A stretch of 64,000 nucleotides of DNA from Alcanivorax sp. DP30. Its GTDB lineage: Bacteria > Pseudomonadota > Gammaproteobacteria > Pseudomonadales > Alcanivoracaceae. Positions 1 through 6,854 of this stretch are shown here, one piece after another. Location of the stretch: contig NZ_WTUY01000023.1 in NCBI RefSeq assembly GCF_009882945.1, forward strand, positions 1-64,000, read 5' to 3'. The translations under genes and the position numbers were made by a program. A model generated the notes under the pieces. That model worked only from the letters and a program-made list of their open reading frames with translations. It searched no databases and was not told the origin of the DNA. How positions within the stretch are numbered: the first letter of the stretch is position 1; every line of letters begins with the position of its first letter.

Positions 1-91
1 AGAAGCTAGAAGCTAGAAGCTAGAAGCTAGAAGCTAGAAGCTAGAAGCTAGAAGCTAGAAGCTAGAAGCTAGAAGCTAGAAGCTAGAAGCT
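1..91. repeat. Heptanucleotide tandem array, 13 copies
   Basis: Thirteen perfect head-to-tail copies of AGAAGCT fill bases 1-91, starting at the window edge, so the array may continue to the left. It stops four bases before the stop codon of the Lrp-type gene. Read in another phase the unit is GCTAGAA. This differs by one base from the GCTACAA units that form the arms of the elements at 3430, 62785 and 63784, so I place it in the same family as an expanded array. A perfect array of this length is a likely slippage site. Confidence 0.95.
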
Positions 92-94
92 GTT

Positions 95-589
95 TCACAC
101 CTCAACATAATTCAACGGCAACGCCGCCGTATCCACCACTCGCCGCATGACAAAACTGGAATGCACGCCGCTGACACCTTCGATGCGGGTGATCTGGTTG
201 AGCAGGAAATGCTGGTAGGCGTCGATGTCTGGCACCACCACCTTCAGCAGATAATCCGCATCCTGGCCAGTGACCAGATAGCACTGCTGCACTTCCGGAA
301 AACTGGCCACCTTCTCCTCGAAATTGGCAAAGCGTTCCGGGGTGTGGCGATCCATGCTGATCTGGATCATCACCGTCAGGTCCAGCCCCAGCTTGCGGGC
401 ATCCAGTACGGTTTCCCGTTTGACGATGATGCCGGCGGCTTCCAGTTTCTGGACCCGTCGGGAACAGGGGGAGGGAGACAGGCCCACGGCGTCGGCCAGT
501 TGCTGGTTGGTCAGACCGCCATTGCCCTGCAGCGCTTCCAGAATCCGCAGGTCGGTACGGTCGAGTTTTGCCAGTTCGGAAGGTTTCAT
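95..589 (-). CDS. Lrp/AsnC family transcriptional regulator
   Basis: A 164-residue DNA-binding regulator of the leucine-responsive (Lrp/AsnC) family, which sense amino acids and usually act as octamers. An N-terminal winged helix-turn-helix covers about residues 8-60 (LDRTDLRILEALQ...LSPSPCSRRVQKLEAAGII). A C-terminal RAM ligand-binding domain follows (about 70-150, with the typical VTGQDADYLLKV strand). The length is normal for the family. It is divergent from leuA with about 300 bp between the starts, so control of leuA or of itself is plausible but not shown. Lrp itself, AsnC or another paralogue cannot be told apart from sequence alone, so no symbol is given. Confidence 0.93.
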   Translation of the reverse strand: MKPSELAKLDRTDLRILEALQGNGGLTNQQLADAVGLSPSPCSRRVQKLEAAGIIVKRETVLDARKLGLDLTVMIQISMDRHTPERFANFEEKVASFPEVQQCYLVTGQDADYLLKVVVPDIDAYQHFLLNQITRIEGVSGVHSSFVMRRVVDTAALPLNYVEV

Positions 590-846
590 GTGCTGAAAGT
601 CTCGCGGAAATCAATATTTGAGCAATGTTATTGCTTATAAAGCCGAAAAGGGCTGAAAAAAGCAAGCACATTGCCGGCACGGAGCCGTAAAGTATCTCTC
701 GTAGGGCGATGACGCAGACAGCCACAAGCCGGATGCCTCTCACCGTCGCTAACAGCACCTACCCGTGCCCTGATCGAGACCCGAGATCACATCGCAATTG
801 TTAGCCGCCGAGCAGTATCCCTGGGAGAGCCGGTTAGTAATTCTGG

Positions 847-867
847 GGGGCAGCTTCTGCCCCTTTT
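847..867 (+). terminator. Terminator-like hairpin just upstream of leuA
   Basis: A 7-bp stem GGGGCAG/CTGCCCC with a 3-nt loop is followed by TTTT and lies 18 bases before the leuA ATG, so it could act as an attenuator. The rest of the 590-885 gap shows no gene. A 30-codon frame from 709 has no run of leucine codons, so no classical leucine leader peptide is apparent. The leuA ribosome site AAGGA is at 874-878. Confidence 0.45.
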
Positions 868-885
868 CACGTTAAGGAATTCGAG

Positions 886-2571
886 ATGAGCTTTGATCAC
901 CGCAAATACCAGCCTTTTCCCGTTATCGACAAACCCGACCGTCGCTGGCCAAGCCAGCGTATCGAGAAAGCTCCCCTGTGGGCGGCGGTGGATCTGCGCG
1001 ACGGTAACCAGGCGCTGATCAAGCCCATGTCTGTGGCCCAGAAACGTCGCTTCTTCCAGATGCTGGTGGAGCTGGGCTTCAAGGAAATCGAGGTGGGCTT
1101 TCCTTCTGCCAGCCAGATCGACTTCGATTTCTGCCGCGCCTTGATCGAGGAAGATCTGGTGCCGGACGATGTGCACATCCAGGTGCTGACCCAGGCCCGG
1201 CAGGATTTGATTGCCCGTACCTTCGAGTCGTTGAAAGGCGCCAAAAACGCCATCGTGCATATTTACAACGCCACCTCGCCCACTTTCCGCGAGCAGGTGT
1301 TTTGCGTGGACAAGGCCGGCTGCAAGGCCATTGCCGAGCGTGCTGCCGGCTGGGTGAAGGAAGAGGCCGCGAAGCAGCCGGAGACACACTGGAGCTTCCA
1401 GTATTCGCCGGAGACCTTCAGCGCCACCGAGACCGATTTCGCCATCGAAGTGATCGATGCGGTGAACAACGTCTGGCGTCCGGATCAGGGCCAGCGGGTG
1501 ATCATCAACCTGCCCGCCACCGTGGAAGTCAGCACTCCCAATGTGTTTGCGGACCAGGTGGAGCTGGTCCACGAGAATATTCAGTACCGCGATGACGTGA
1601 TCATCAGCGTGCACACCCACGATGACCGTGGCTGTGGCGTGGCGGCTGCCGAAATGGCGGTGATGGCCGGGGCGGATCGTGTGGAAGGCACCTTGCTGGG
1701 CAACGGCGAGCGCACCGGGAACATGGACCTGGTGACCGCCGGCATGAACCTGTACAGCCAGGGCATCGATCCGGAAATTGATTTCTCCCGCATGAAGGAC
1801 ATTGTCGCCCTGGTGGAAGAAATTACTGACATCCAGACCCATCCGCGTCACCCCTATGCCGGTGATCTGGTGTTCAGTGCGTTTTCCGGCAGTCACCAGG
1901 ATGCCATTCGCAAATGCCTGGCCCGCTACCAGGAAGGCGATATCTGGAATGTGGCCTACCTGCCCATCGATCCGGCCGATGTGGGCCGTCGTTATGAGGA
2001 AGTGGTGCGCATCAATTCCCAGTCCGGCAAGGGCGGTGTGGCGCACGTGCTGGAGCGGGACTTTGGCATTGATCTGCCGCGCTGGTTGCAGCAGGAGCTG
2101 GCCGGTGTGGTCCAGAAGGATGCCGAGGAAGACGGGGGCGAGATCACCAGTGAGCGGGTACATCGTCGCTTCAACAGTGATTATTTGAATGTACCCATGG
2201 GCTGGGCATTGCGCTCCTATGATCTGAATCGCAACAACGACCAGGTGCAGGCGCAGATCAGTATTGGTGACGACAGCCAGGCCGTGACCCTGTTGTCAGG
2301 CCGCGGCGATGGAGCCATGTCTGCGTTGGTGGAAGCGCTCAATCGCCAGATCGGCAGCGAGGTAAAAGTGGTGTCCTTCGATGAGTATTCATTGGGCGAC
2401 AACACCGAAGCCAATGCCATGGCCTGTGTGCGGGTGCAGATTGGTGACTCGGTGCAAAGCGCTGTTGCCACCGCCGCCGACACCACCGCCGCTGCCCTGC
2501 AGGCGATTTTGTCTGCGGTCGGCAGGCTGGAGGAAGGCAGTGAGAGGCAATTGATAATTGAAAATGGATAA
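886..2571 (+). CDS. leuA: 2-isopropylmalate synthase
   Basis: Catalyses the first committed step of leucine biosynthesis: acetyl-CoA plus 2-ketoisovalerate give 2-isopropylmalate. The 561-residue product is the long LeuA type found in pseudomonads. The HMGL-like TIM barrel carries the catalytic LRDGNQ motif (about residues 37-42) and the metal-binding HTHDDRG motif. The C-terminal third is the LeuA allosteric domain for leucine feedback. The ATG at 886 follows AAGGA with good spacing. The last residues (QLIIENG) and the stop codon lie inside an inverted-repeat element, so the C-terminus has been shaped by that element. A strong terminator follows at 2614. It stands alone, with no leuB, C or D nearby. 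Confidence 0.97.
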   Translation: MSFDHRKYQPFPVIDKPDRRWPSQRIEKAPLWAAVDLRDGNQALIKPMSVAQKRRFFQMLVELGFKEIEVGFPSASQIDFDFCRALIEEDLVPDDVHIQVLTQARQDLIARTFESLKGAKNAIVHIYNATSPTFREQVFCVDKAGCKAIAERAAGWVKEEAAKQPETHWSFQYSPETFSATETDFAIEVIDAVNNVWRPDQGQRVIINLPATVEVSTPNVFADQVELVHENIQYRDDVIISVHTHDDRGCGVAAAEMAVMAGADRVEGTLLGNGERTGNMDLVTAGMNLYSQGIDPEIDFSRMKDIVALVEEITDIQTHPRHPYAGDLVFSAFSGSHQDAIRKCLARYQEGDIWNVAYLPIDPADVGRRYEEVVRINSQSGKGGVAHVLERDFGIDLPRWLQQELAGVVQKDAEEDGGEITSERVHRRFNSDYLNVPMGWALRSYDLNRNNDQVQAQISIGDDSQAVTLLSGRGDGAMSALVEALNRQIGSEVKVVSFDEYSLGDNTEANAMACVRVQIGDSVQSAVATAADTTAAALQAILSAVGRLEEGSERQLIIENG

Positions 2572-2711
2572 TTGATAACTGTCGCGGGGCAGCAATCCAC
2601 ACCCCGAGACGCAAGAGGCCGCGCCCATCGTATGGGCGCGGCCTCTTTGCTTTGAGAATCCCCAACGGCTAATTCGCGTCGCTATCAATTATCCATTTTC
2701 AATTATCAATT
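2549..2711. repeat. Inverted-repeat element with TTGATAA-type heptad arms
   Basis: Perfect 29-bp inverted arms at 2549-2577 and 2683-2711 enclose about 105 bp. The left arm reads as four 7-bp units (TTGATAA, TTGAAAA, TGGATAA, TTGATAA). The right arm is its reverse complement. The core contains the leuA terminator. The leuA stop codon (2569-2571) lies in the left arm and the stop codon of the convergent amidotransferase (2706-2708) lies in the right arm. A single arm of related sequence occurs at 30237. Confidence 0.9.
2614..2653. terminator. Rho-independent terminator between leuA and the amidotransferase
   Basis: A perfect 15-bp stem (AGAGGCCGCGCCCAT and its complement) with a 3-nt loop is followed by TTGCTTT. 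It sits between convergent genes and could end transcription from both sides, though the T-tract is better for leuA. Confidence 0.75.
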
Positions 2712-3407
2712 AATGCCCTGGCCCAGGAAGGCCCCCAACACCCTTCCCAGCAGTTGTTTTGCATCGTCAAACCGTTGCTCATCGCCCAGTAGTCGGGCCT
2801 TGTCTTCCACCCATTCCCCTTCGGTCAGATCCTCCGGGCAGGCCTCACACAGGTCGGCGGCATTGTTGTGTTCCAGTTCCAGGTGGAACTGCAGCGCCAG
2901 GACATGATCGCCGTAGCGGAAAGCCTGATTTCGGCAGCCTTTGCTTTCCAGCAAGTGCACCGCGCCTTTGGGAAGGGCAAAGGTGTCACCATGCCAGTGC
3001 AGCACTGTGGCGTGGGGGGCAAACAGTTTTCCGATGCTGTCATCCTTGCCGGCCGTGGTGGGGTAGACCGGAAACCAACCCACTTCTTTCTCGTCATTCG
3101 TGCTGACCTCAGCGCCCAATACCCGGGCAATCAATTGCGCGCCAAGGCAGATGCCAAGCACTTTCTTTCCCTGCGCAATGCAGGCCTTGATCAGGGCTTT
3201 CTCTGCCGCCATCCACGGAAAAAGAGCATCGTCATCGGCACCCATGGGGCCGCCCATGACCACCAGCACATCAAGGTCCTCCGGGGCAGGCAGGGAGTCG
3301 CCCCTGAACAACAGTGAATGGTTGATCTCCATGTCCCGCTGGCGGAACCAGGCTTCCATGGCGCCAAGTTGCTCAAAGGGAACATGGGAAAGGTAATGAA
3401 TACGCAT
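2706..3407 (-). CDS. Class I glutamine amidotransferase (GATase1-like)
   Basis: A 233-residue stand-alone glutaminase-type protein related to the GMP synthase amidotransferase subunit. The nucleophile elbow is GICLGAQ with Cys87, and the catalytic His175/Glu177 pair is in QFHLELE. The early GGPMG motif also fits. No synthetase domain is fused or adjacent, so the ammonia acceptor is unknown. Stand-alone members include proteins that act on glutathione-like or gamma-glutamyl substrates, but nothing here decides this. The final residues and stop lie in the right arm of the repeat element shared with leuA. Confidence 0.88.
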   Translation of the reverse strand: MRIHYLSHVPFEQLGAMEAWFRQRDMEINHSLLFRGDSLPAPEDLDVLVVMGGPMGADDDALFPWMAAEKALIKACIAQGKKVLGICLGAQLIARVLGAEVSTNDEKEVGWFPVYPTTAGKDDSIGKLFAPHATVLHWHGDTFALPKGAVHLLESKGCRNQAFRYGDHVLALQFHLELEHNNAADLCEACPEDLTEGEWVEDKARLLGDEQRFDDAKQLLGRVLGAFLGQGIN

Positions 3408-3429
3408 GGGAATCCCTTCCTCAAAATGC

Positions 3430-3576
3430 AGCTACAAGTTTCAAGCTACAACACGGATTGGTGACGGGGCTGATTCATCGCCGTGCCCGCGCACCAACGG
3501 TTATTGTTCGCGGGCACGGCGAGTCGGATCGCAAAGGCCTTCCCCGCGTTGCAGCTTGAGGCTTGTAGCTTGCATC
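3430..3576. repeat. Inverted-repeat element with GCTACAA/TTGTAGC heptad arms
   Basis: The left arm (3430-3450) has three 7-bp units, GCTACAA, GTTTCAA, GCTACAA. The right arm (3549-3576) has four, TTGCAGC, TTGAGGC, TTGTAGC, TTGCATC. The 98-bp core contains a perfect 14-bp GC-rich hairpin, with stems at 3478-3491 and 3509-3522. The element fills the gap between the lipoprotein gene and the amidotransferase gene, which share orientation. Confidence 0.88.
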
Positions 3577-3580
3577 TGCT

Positions 3581-4939
3581 TTATAGATACAGTGCCTGAA
3601 AGCTGGCGACGGGCTCGCCTTTGTCGTCAAACAACGTCAGCAGCTCACCCTCAATACGGTAATGATCGGTCTGATTCAGCGCCTCGTGGAAAGCCTGTTC
3701 TGTTTCCAGCGCCGGGCAGGCCATTTCAGTGCTGGTCAGGGACTGGAAGCGTAGCACGGCTTCCTCCTGTTGATAGCCGCCCTGAAAACCGTTGCAGCCA
3801 CCGTTGCCGCGGGCCTGGCCATCCGTGAACGTCAGATGTGGGGCGGCGCTGTCTGCGTCAGCATCCACGGCCTGCTCGCCAAGATGGGTCAGCACCCAAC
3901 GGGTGTTGGTCAGTTGGGCGCCGGGAATCTGGCAATCGGTGAAGGCGTTAACTTCGTCAAGGGTGTAGCTTTCCACCGCGACGGCGGCCTGGGTTGTGCC
4001 GTCCTGTTCGCCGGGGATCTTGCGGCGTATGCCGCTGATGGTGGCGATGCGCGGTTGCTGCGGATAGGCCATGACCTTGCGAATGTCGTCCACCAGTGCG
4101 GAGCCTTGAGGGCCGGATACCTGCAAGCGCTGATCGCTGTTACACAGGATGAATACCGGGTTGGCCCGTTGCCAGACCAGAGCACCACGCAGGGTCTCGC
4201 TGTCCGTCATGACCGGGTCCAGTGGCAGGGTGAGGGTGTCAAAGCCATCGCGATTGCGGGTCAGGTCGGTGTTTTGAGACTGAAAGAAAACGCCGCCGCC
4301 AGCAAGGATCTGGCTGCTGACCTGGTAATGCTTGTCCGTTTTCACCGCAGCCGCCGGATAATAGAGACGGAAGGAGGAGCGGTTGCCGTCCACATCCAGA
4401 CGAATTACACGGCGCAACACGATGTCATCATCCGCCAGCAGGGTAACAGTCAGCACCGCCTGATCGGGCAAGGTGGCATTCTCCGGCAGTTGCACCTGAC
4501 CGCTCAGATAACCGACGACAGCGTTGTCCCGTTCGAACGTCCCTGTGAACAGTGGTGTGCCGGGTTCATCCTGTGAGGTGTCGCTGTTGTCGGTGTCGGT
4601 GGGTTGCGTGGCGTCCTGGGCCGTCAGTGTCAGAGTGTCGCCCTGCTGCATGCCTTCAACGGTGCGTTGCTCAATACGGAGGGCATTGCTGTCCAGGTAG
4701 CGGAAGGTGAACTGATTGCCTTGTTGCTCCCAGCTGAGCCCCTGTCTCAGAGGGTCATTGGGCAGATAGAAATCGCCGTTGCTCTCCAGCACCAGCACCT
4801 GCTCAGCCTCAACCCAGACGCCGCTCAGCGGGTTTTCGCTGCTGGCCTCAGTGGCGGGGGCGGAAGTCGCTGGCTCACTGTCACCACAGCCAGACAGGGC
4901 CAGGGCGGCAGTGAGAAGGATAAGTGCATACTGCTTCAT
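3581..4939 (-). CDS. Lipoprotein with YbaY/YscW-like and META domains
   Basis: A 452-residue predicted lipoprotein. The signal peptide ends in the lipobox LSGC (Cys18). Residues about 38-115 form a small beta-rich domain. Residues about 130-240 resemble the YbaY/YscW (type III pilotin-like) fold with FTGTF...LTVTLLAD. Residues about 343-452 are a META/HslJ domain with the signature GNGGCNGFQGGY and the TSTEMACP motif. META proteins are envelope proteins tied to stress and heat-shock phenotypes, but the biochemical role is unknown. Its ATG overlaps the mtgA stop (ATGA, 4936-4939), so it is translated with mtgA and probably works in the periplasm or cell wall. Confidence 0.85.
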   Translation of the reverse strand: MKQYALILLTAALALSGCGDSEPATSAPATEASSENPLSGVWVEAEQVLVLESNGDFYLPNDPLRQGLSWEQQGNQFTFRYLDSNALRIEQRTVEGMQQGDTLTLTAQDATQPTDTDNSDTSQDEPGTPLFTGTFERDNAVVGYLSGQVQLPENATLPDQAVLTVTLLADDDIVLRRVIRLDVDGNRSSFRLYYPAAAVKTDKHYQVSSQILAGGGVFFQSQNTDLTRNRDGFDTLTLPLDPVMTDSETLRGALVWQRANPVFILCNSDQRLQVSGPQGSALVDDIRKVMAYPQQPRIATISGIRRKIPGEQDGTTQAAVAVESYTLDEVNAFTDCQIPGAQLTNTRWVLTHLGEQAVDADADSAAPHLTFTDGQARGNGGCNGFQGGYQQEEAVLRFQSLTSTEMACPALETEQAFHEALNQTDHYRIEGELLTLFDDKGEPVASFQALYL

Positions 4940-5859
4940 TGCGGGGTTCCTTGTTCGGGAAGAGCGGGTTCGCTGTCGTCGGTGTTGTCGGTTGCTGCAG
5001 CTGCAGTCCGGGAATCGTTACTGTCTGCAGCAGGGGCTGCGTCTGGTGGGTTATCGGAATGTTCGGTGGGGGCAGCCGCCACGGGGGCTTCAGTGCTGTC
5101 GGTGACCGGGGGCGCCAGTGGGGGCAGCGGTACCTCGGTGGGGTCGGGAATGGCCACCAGTCGCATCTGCCCCATGATCCAGTTGGCGCGTTCGTTCACG
5201 TAGTCGGATGGGCCGCGGAAATCGTATTGATTGGGTCTTGGCAGCATGGCAGCAAGCTGGGCTGCCTGCAGCGGCGTCAGGTCGGCAGCGCTGACACTGA
5301 AATAGTGTTGTGCGGCAGCTTCCGCGCCGTAGATCTGGTGTCCCCACTGGGCCATGTTCAGGTAAAGCTCGAAGATGCGTCGCTTGCTCAGGCCGGTTTC
5401 CAGCATCAGGGCAATCACTGCCTCCTTGCCCTTGCGCAGGTAGGAACGATCGCCGGAAAGGTACAGGTTCTTGGCCAGTTGCTGGGTAATGGTGGAGCCG
5501 CCAGCCACTGGCTTGCCGGCCTCCAGATTGCGTTTCAGGGCGTAGCGAATCCCTGGCCAGTCGAAACCGCCATGACGGGTGAACTGGGCGTCCTCGGAGA
5601 TCAGTACTGCCCGTTTCAGGTAGTCACTGATCTGGTCGTAATCACGCCAGTCATGGTTCACCTTGCCCTGCTCCTGGGCGCGGGACATATAGGCACTGTG
5701 GGTCGGATTATGGGTCTGCAGCCGCAGTGCCTGCCCCAGATACCAGAGCGGGTAAAGCGCTGCGACCATGGTCAGCAGTGCCATCAGCTTTAGCAGTCGT
5801 CGTTTAAACGTCATCACGGGTTCGGAATCAGGCCGAATTTCTCCATGCTTCAGAGGCAT
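4936..5859 (-). CDS. mtgA: Monofunctional biosynthetic peptidoglycan transglycosylase
   Basis: Polymerises glycan strands from lipid II at the inner membrane. A GT51 domain covers about residues 65-235, with catalytic Glu89 in ISEDAQF, the GGSTITQQLAKN motif (120-131) and the KRRIFELYLN motif. One transmembrane helix lies at about 20-42. Residues 237-307 are a Pro/Ala/Asp/Thr-rich disordered tail absent from typical MtgA of about 240 residues. A second start at 5814 (MTFKRR, just before the membrane helix) is equally possible, as neither has a clear ribosome site. It overlaps the downstream lipoprotein gene by four bases. Confidence 0.93.
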   Translation of the reverse strand: MPLKHGEIRPDSEPVMTFKRRLLKLMALLTMVAALYPLWYLGQALRLQTHNPTHSAYMSRAQEQGKVNHDWRDYDQISDYLKRAVLISEDAQFTRHGGFDWPGIRYALKRNLEAGKPVAGGSTITQQLAKNLYLSGDRSYLRKGKEAVIALMLETGLSKRRIFELYLNMAQWGHQIYGAEAAAQHYFSVSAADLTPLQAAQLAAMLPRPNQYDFRGPSDYVNERANWIMGQMRLVAIPDPTEVPLPPLAPPVTDSTEAPVAAAPTEHSDNPPDAAPAADSNDSRTAAAATDNTDDSEPALPEQGTPQ

Positions 5860-6022
5860 CCATCTGGCCCCAATTGTCGGTGAAAGTTCCTTTCTTGTCA
5901 GGTTTTGCTGGTAGCGATTGCGGTAGCGGCATCGGTGCCTTCCCTTTCACAAACATTTCAAGCCGTAAGCCAGAATGCCCGGATGGCCCGTATCTCCCAC
6001 CGTCTTGCCGCTGATGCGACCG

Positions 6023-6059
6023 TTAGGTATTTCCTATTGCCATCATAAAGACTTTCAAA
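6023..6059 (+). promoter_or_regulatory. Possible OxyR binding site upstream of ahpC
   Basis: TTAG-N7-CTAT (6023-6037), then seven bases, then ATAA-N7-CAAA (6045-6059). This follows the spacing of the OxyR consensus ATAG-N7-CTAT repeated with a 7-bp gap, matching 12 of 16 conserved bases by eye. The position, 74-110 bp before the ahpC start, fits activation of ahpCF by peroxide as known in other proteobacteria. The rest of 5860-6022 shows nothing clear. Confidence 0.42.
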
Positions 6060-6132
6060 TTTACCAATTGCCGGGTTTCTCGCATTCTTGGTCCCGAAAC
6101 CCAAACAAGCCAACCTAGGGAGTTCTAACCAC

Positions 6133-6696
6133 ATGGCACAAGTTAATAGCGAGATCAAACCCTTCAACGCTACCGCATTCAAGCAGGGTGAGTTCGTCGA
6201 GATCTCCGAAGCTGACGTGAAAGGCAAGTGGGCCATCTTCTTCTTCTACCCGGCCGACTTCACTTTCGTATGTCCCACTGAACTGAGCGACGTGGCCGAC
6301 AAGTACGAAGAGCTGCAGCAAATGGGCGTGGAAGTGTTCTCCGTGTCTACCGACACCCACTTCACCCACAAGGCATGGCACGACACCTCCGACACCATCG
6401 GCAAGATCAACTACTACATGGTGGGCGACCAGACCGGCACCATCACCAACAACTTTGGTGTGATGCGTGAAGGTCAGGGTCTGGCGGACCGAGCTACCTT
6501 CCTGATCGATCCGGATGGTGTGATCCAGGCCATGGAAATCACTGCCGAAGGTATTGGCCGTGACGCAGACGACCTGATGCGCAAAGTAAAAGCGGCCCAG
6601 TACGTGCGCAACAATCCCGGCGAAGTGTGCCCGGCCAAGTGGAAAGAAGGTGAAGCCACCCTGGCACCGTCCCTGGATCTGGTCGGCAAGATCTAA
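6133..6696 (+). CDS. ahpC: Alkyl hydroperoxide reductase peroxiredoxin subunit C
   Basis: A typical 2-Cys peroxiredoxin that reduces hydrogen peroxide, organic peroxides and peroxynitrite in the cytoplasm, recycled by AhpF. The start at 6133 ([11 protein letters not shown]) gives 187 residues, the same length as the E. coli protein, and is preceded by GGGAG at 6118. The peroxidatic Cys47 is in the motif [10 protein letters not shown]. The resolving Cys is in GEVCPAKW near the C-terminus. The in-frame ATG at 6088 would add 15 residues not seen in the family. ahpF follows after a heptad-repeat hairpin. Confidence 0.96.
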   Translation: MAQVNSEIKPFNATAFKQGEFVEISEADVKGKWAIFFFYPADFTFVCPTELSDVADKYEELQQMGVEVFSVSTDTHFTHKAWHDTSDTIGKINYYMVGDQTGTITNNFGVMREGQGLADRATFLIDPDGVIQAMEITAEGIGRDADDLMRKVKAAQYVRNNPGEVCPAKWKEGEATLAPSLDLVGKI

Positions 6697-6703
6697 ATAG
6701 TCG

Positions 6704-6781
6704 GTCGGACGTCTGACGTCGGAAGTCTGACGCTAAAACCAGCTTGGTTTTGCGTCCGACGTCAGACCCCCGACGTCCGAC
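6704..6781. repeat. Inverted-repeat element with GTCNGAC heptad arms
   Basis: The left arm, 6704-6731, reads GTCGGAC, GTCTGAC, GTCGGAA, GTCTGAC. The right arm, 6754-6781, reads GTCCGAC, GTCAGAC, CCCCGAC, GTCCGAC, the imperfect complement. The 22-bp core contains the small palindrome AAAACCAgctTGGTTTT. It lies between ahpC and ahpF, where a folded RNA could set the ratio of the two transcripts. Confidence 0.88.
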
Positions 6782-6854
6782 TGCTCAATGCTTTAGCTCC
6801 ACAACCCGAATTTTCTCCGTCACTGACGACTGAATCTGGAACAAGGGAATACTC

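Noticed and set aside
1-91. CRISPR array
   Set aside because: The units are 7 bp and contiguous with no spacers. This is a simple tandem repeat.
709-801. Leucine leader peptide for leuA
   Set aside because: The frame has no cluster of Leu codons and no clear ribosome site, so it does not fit a classical attenuator peptide.
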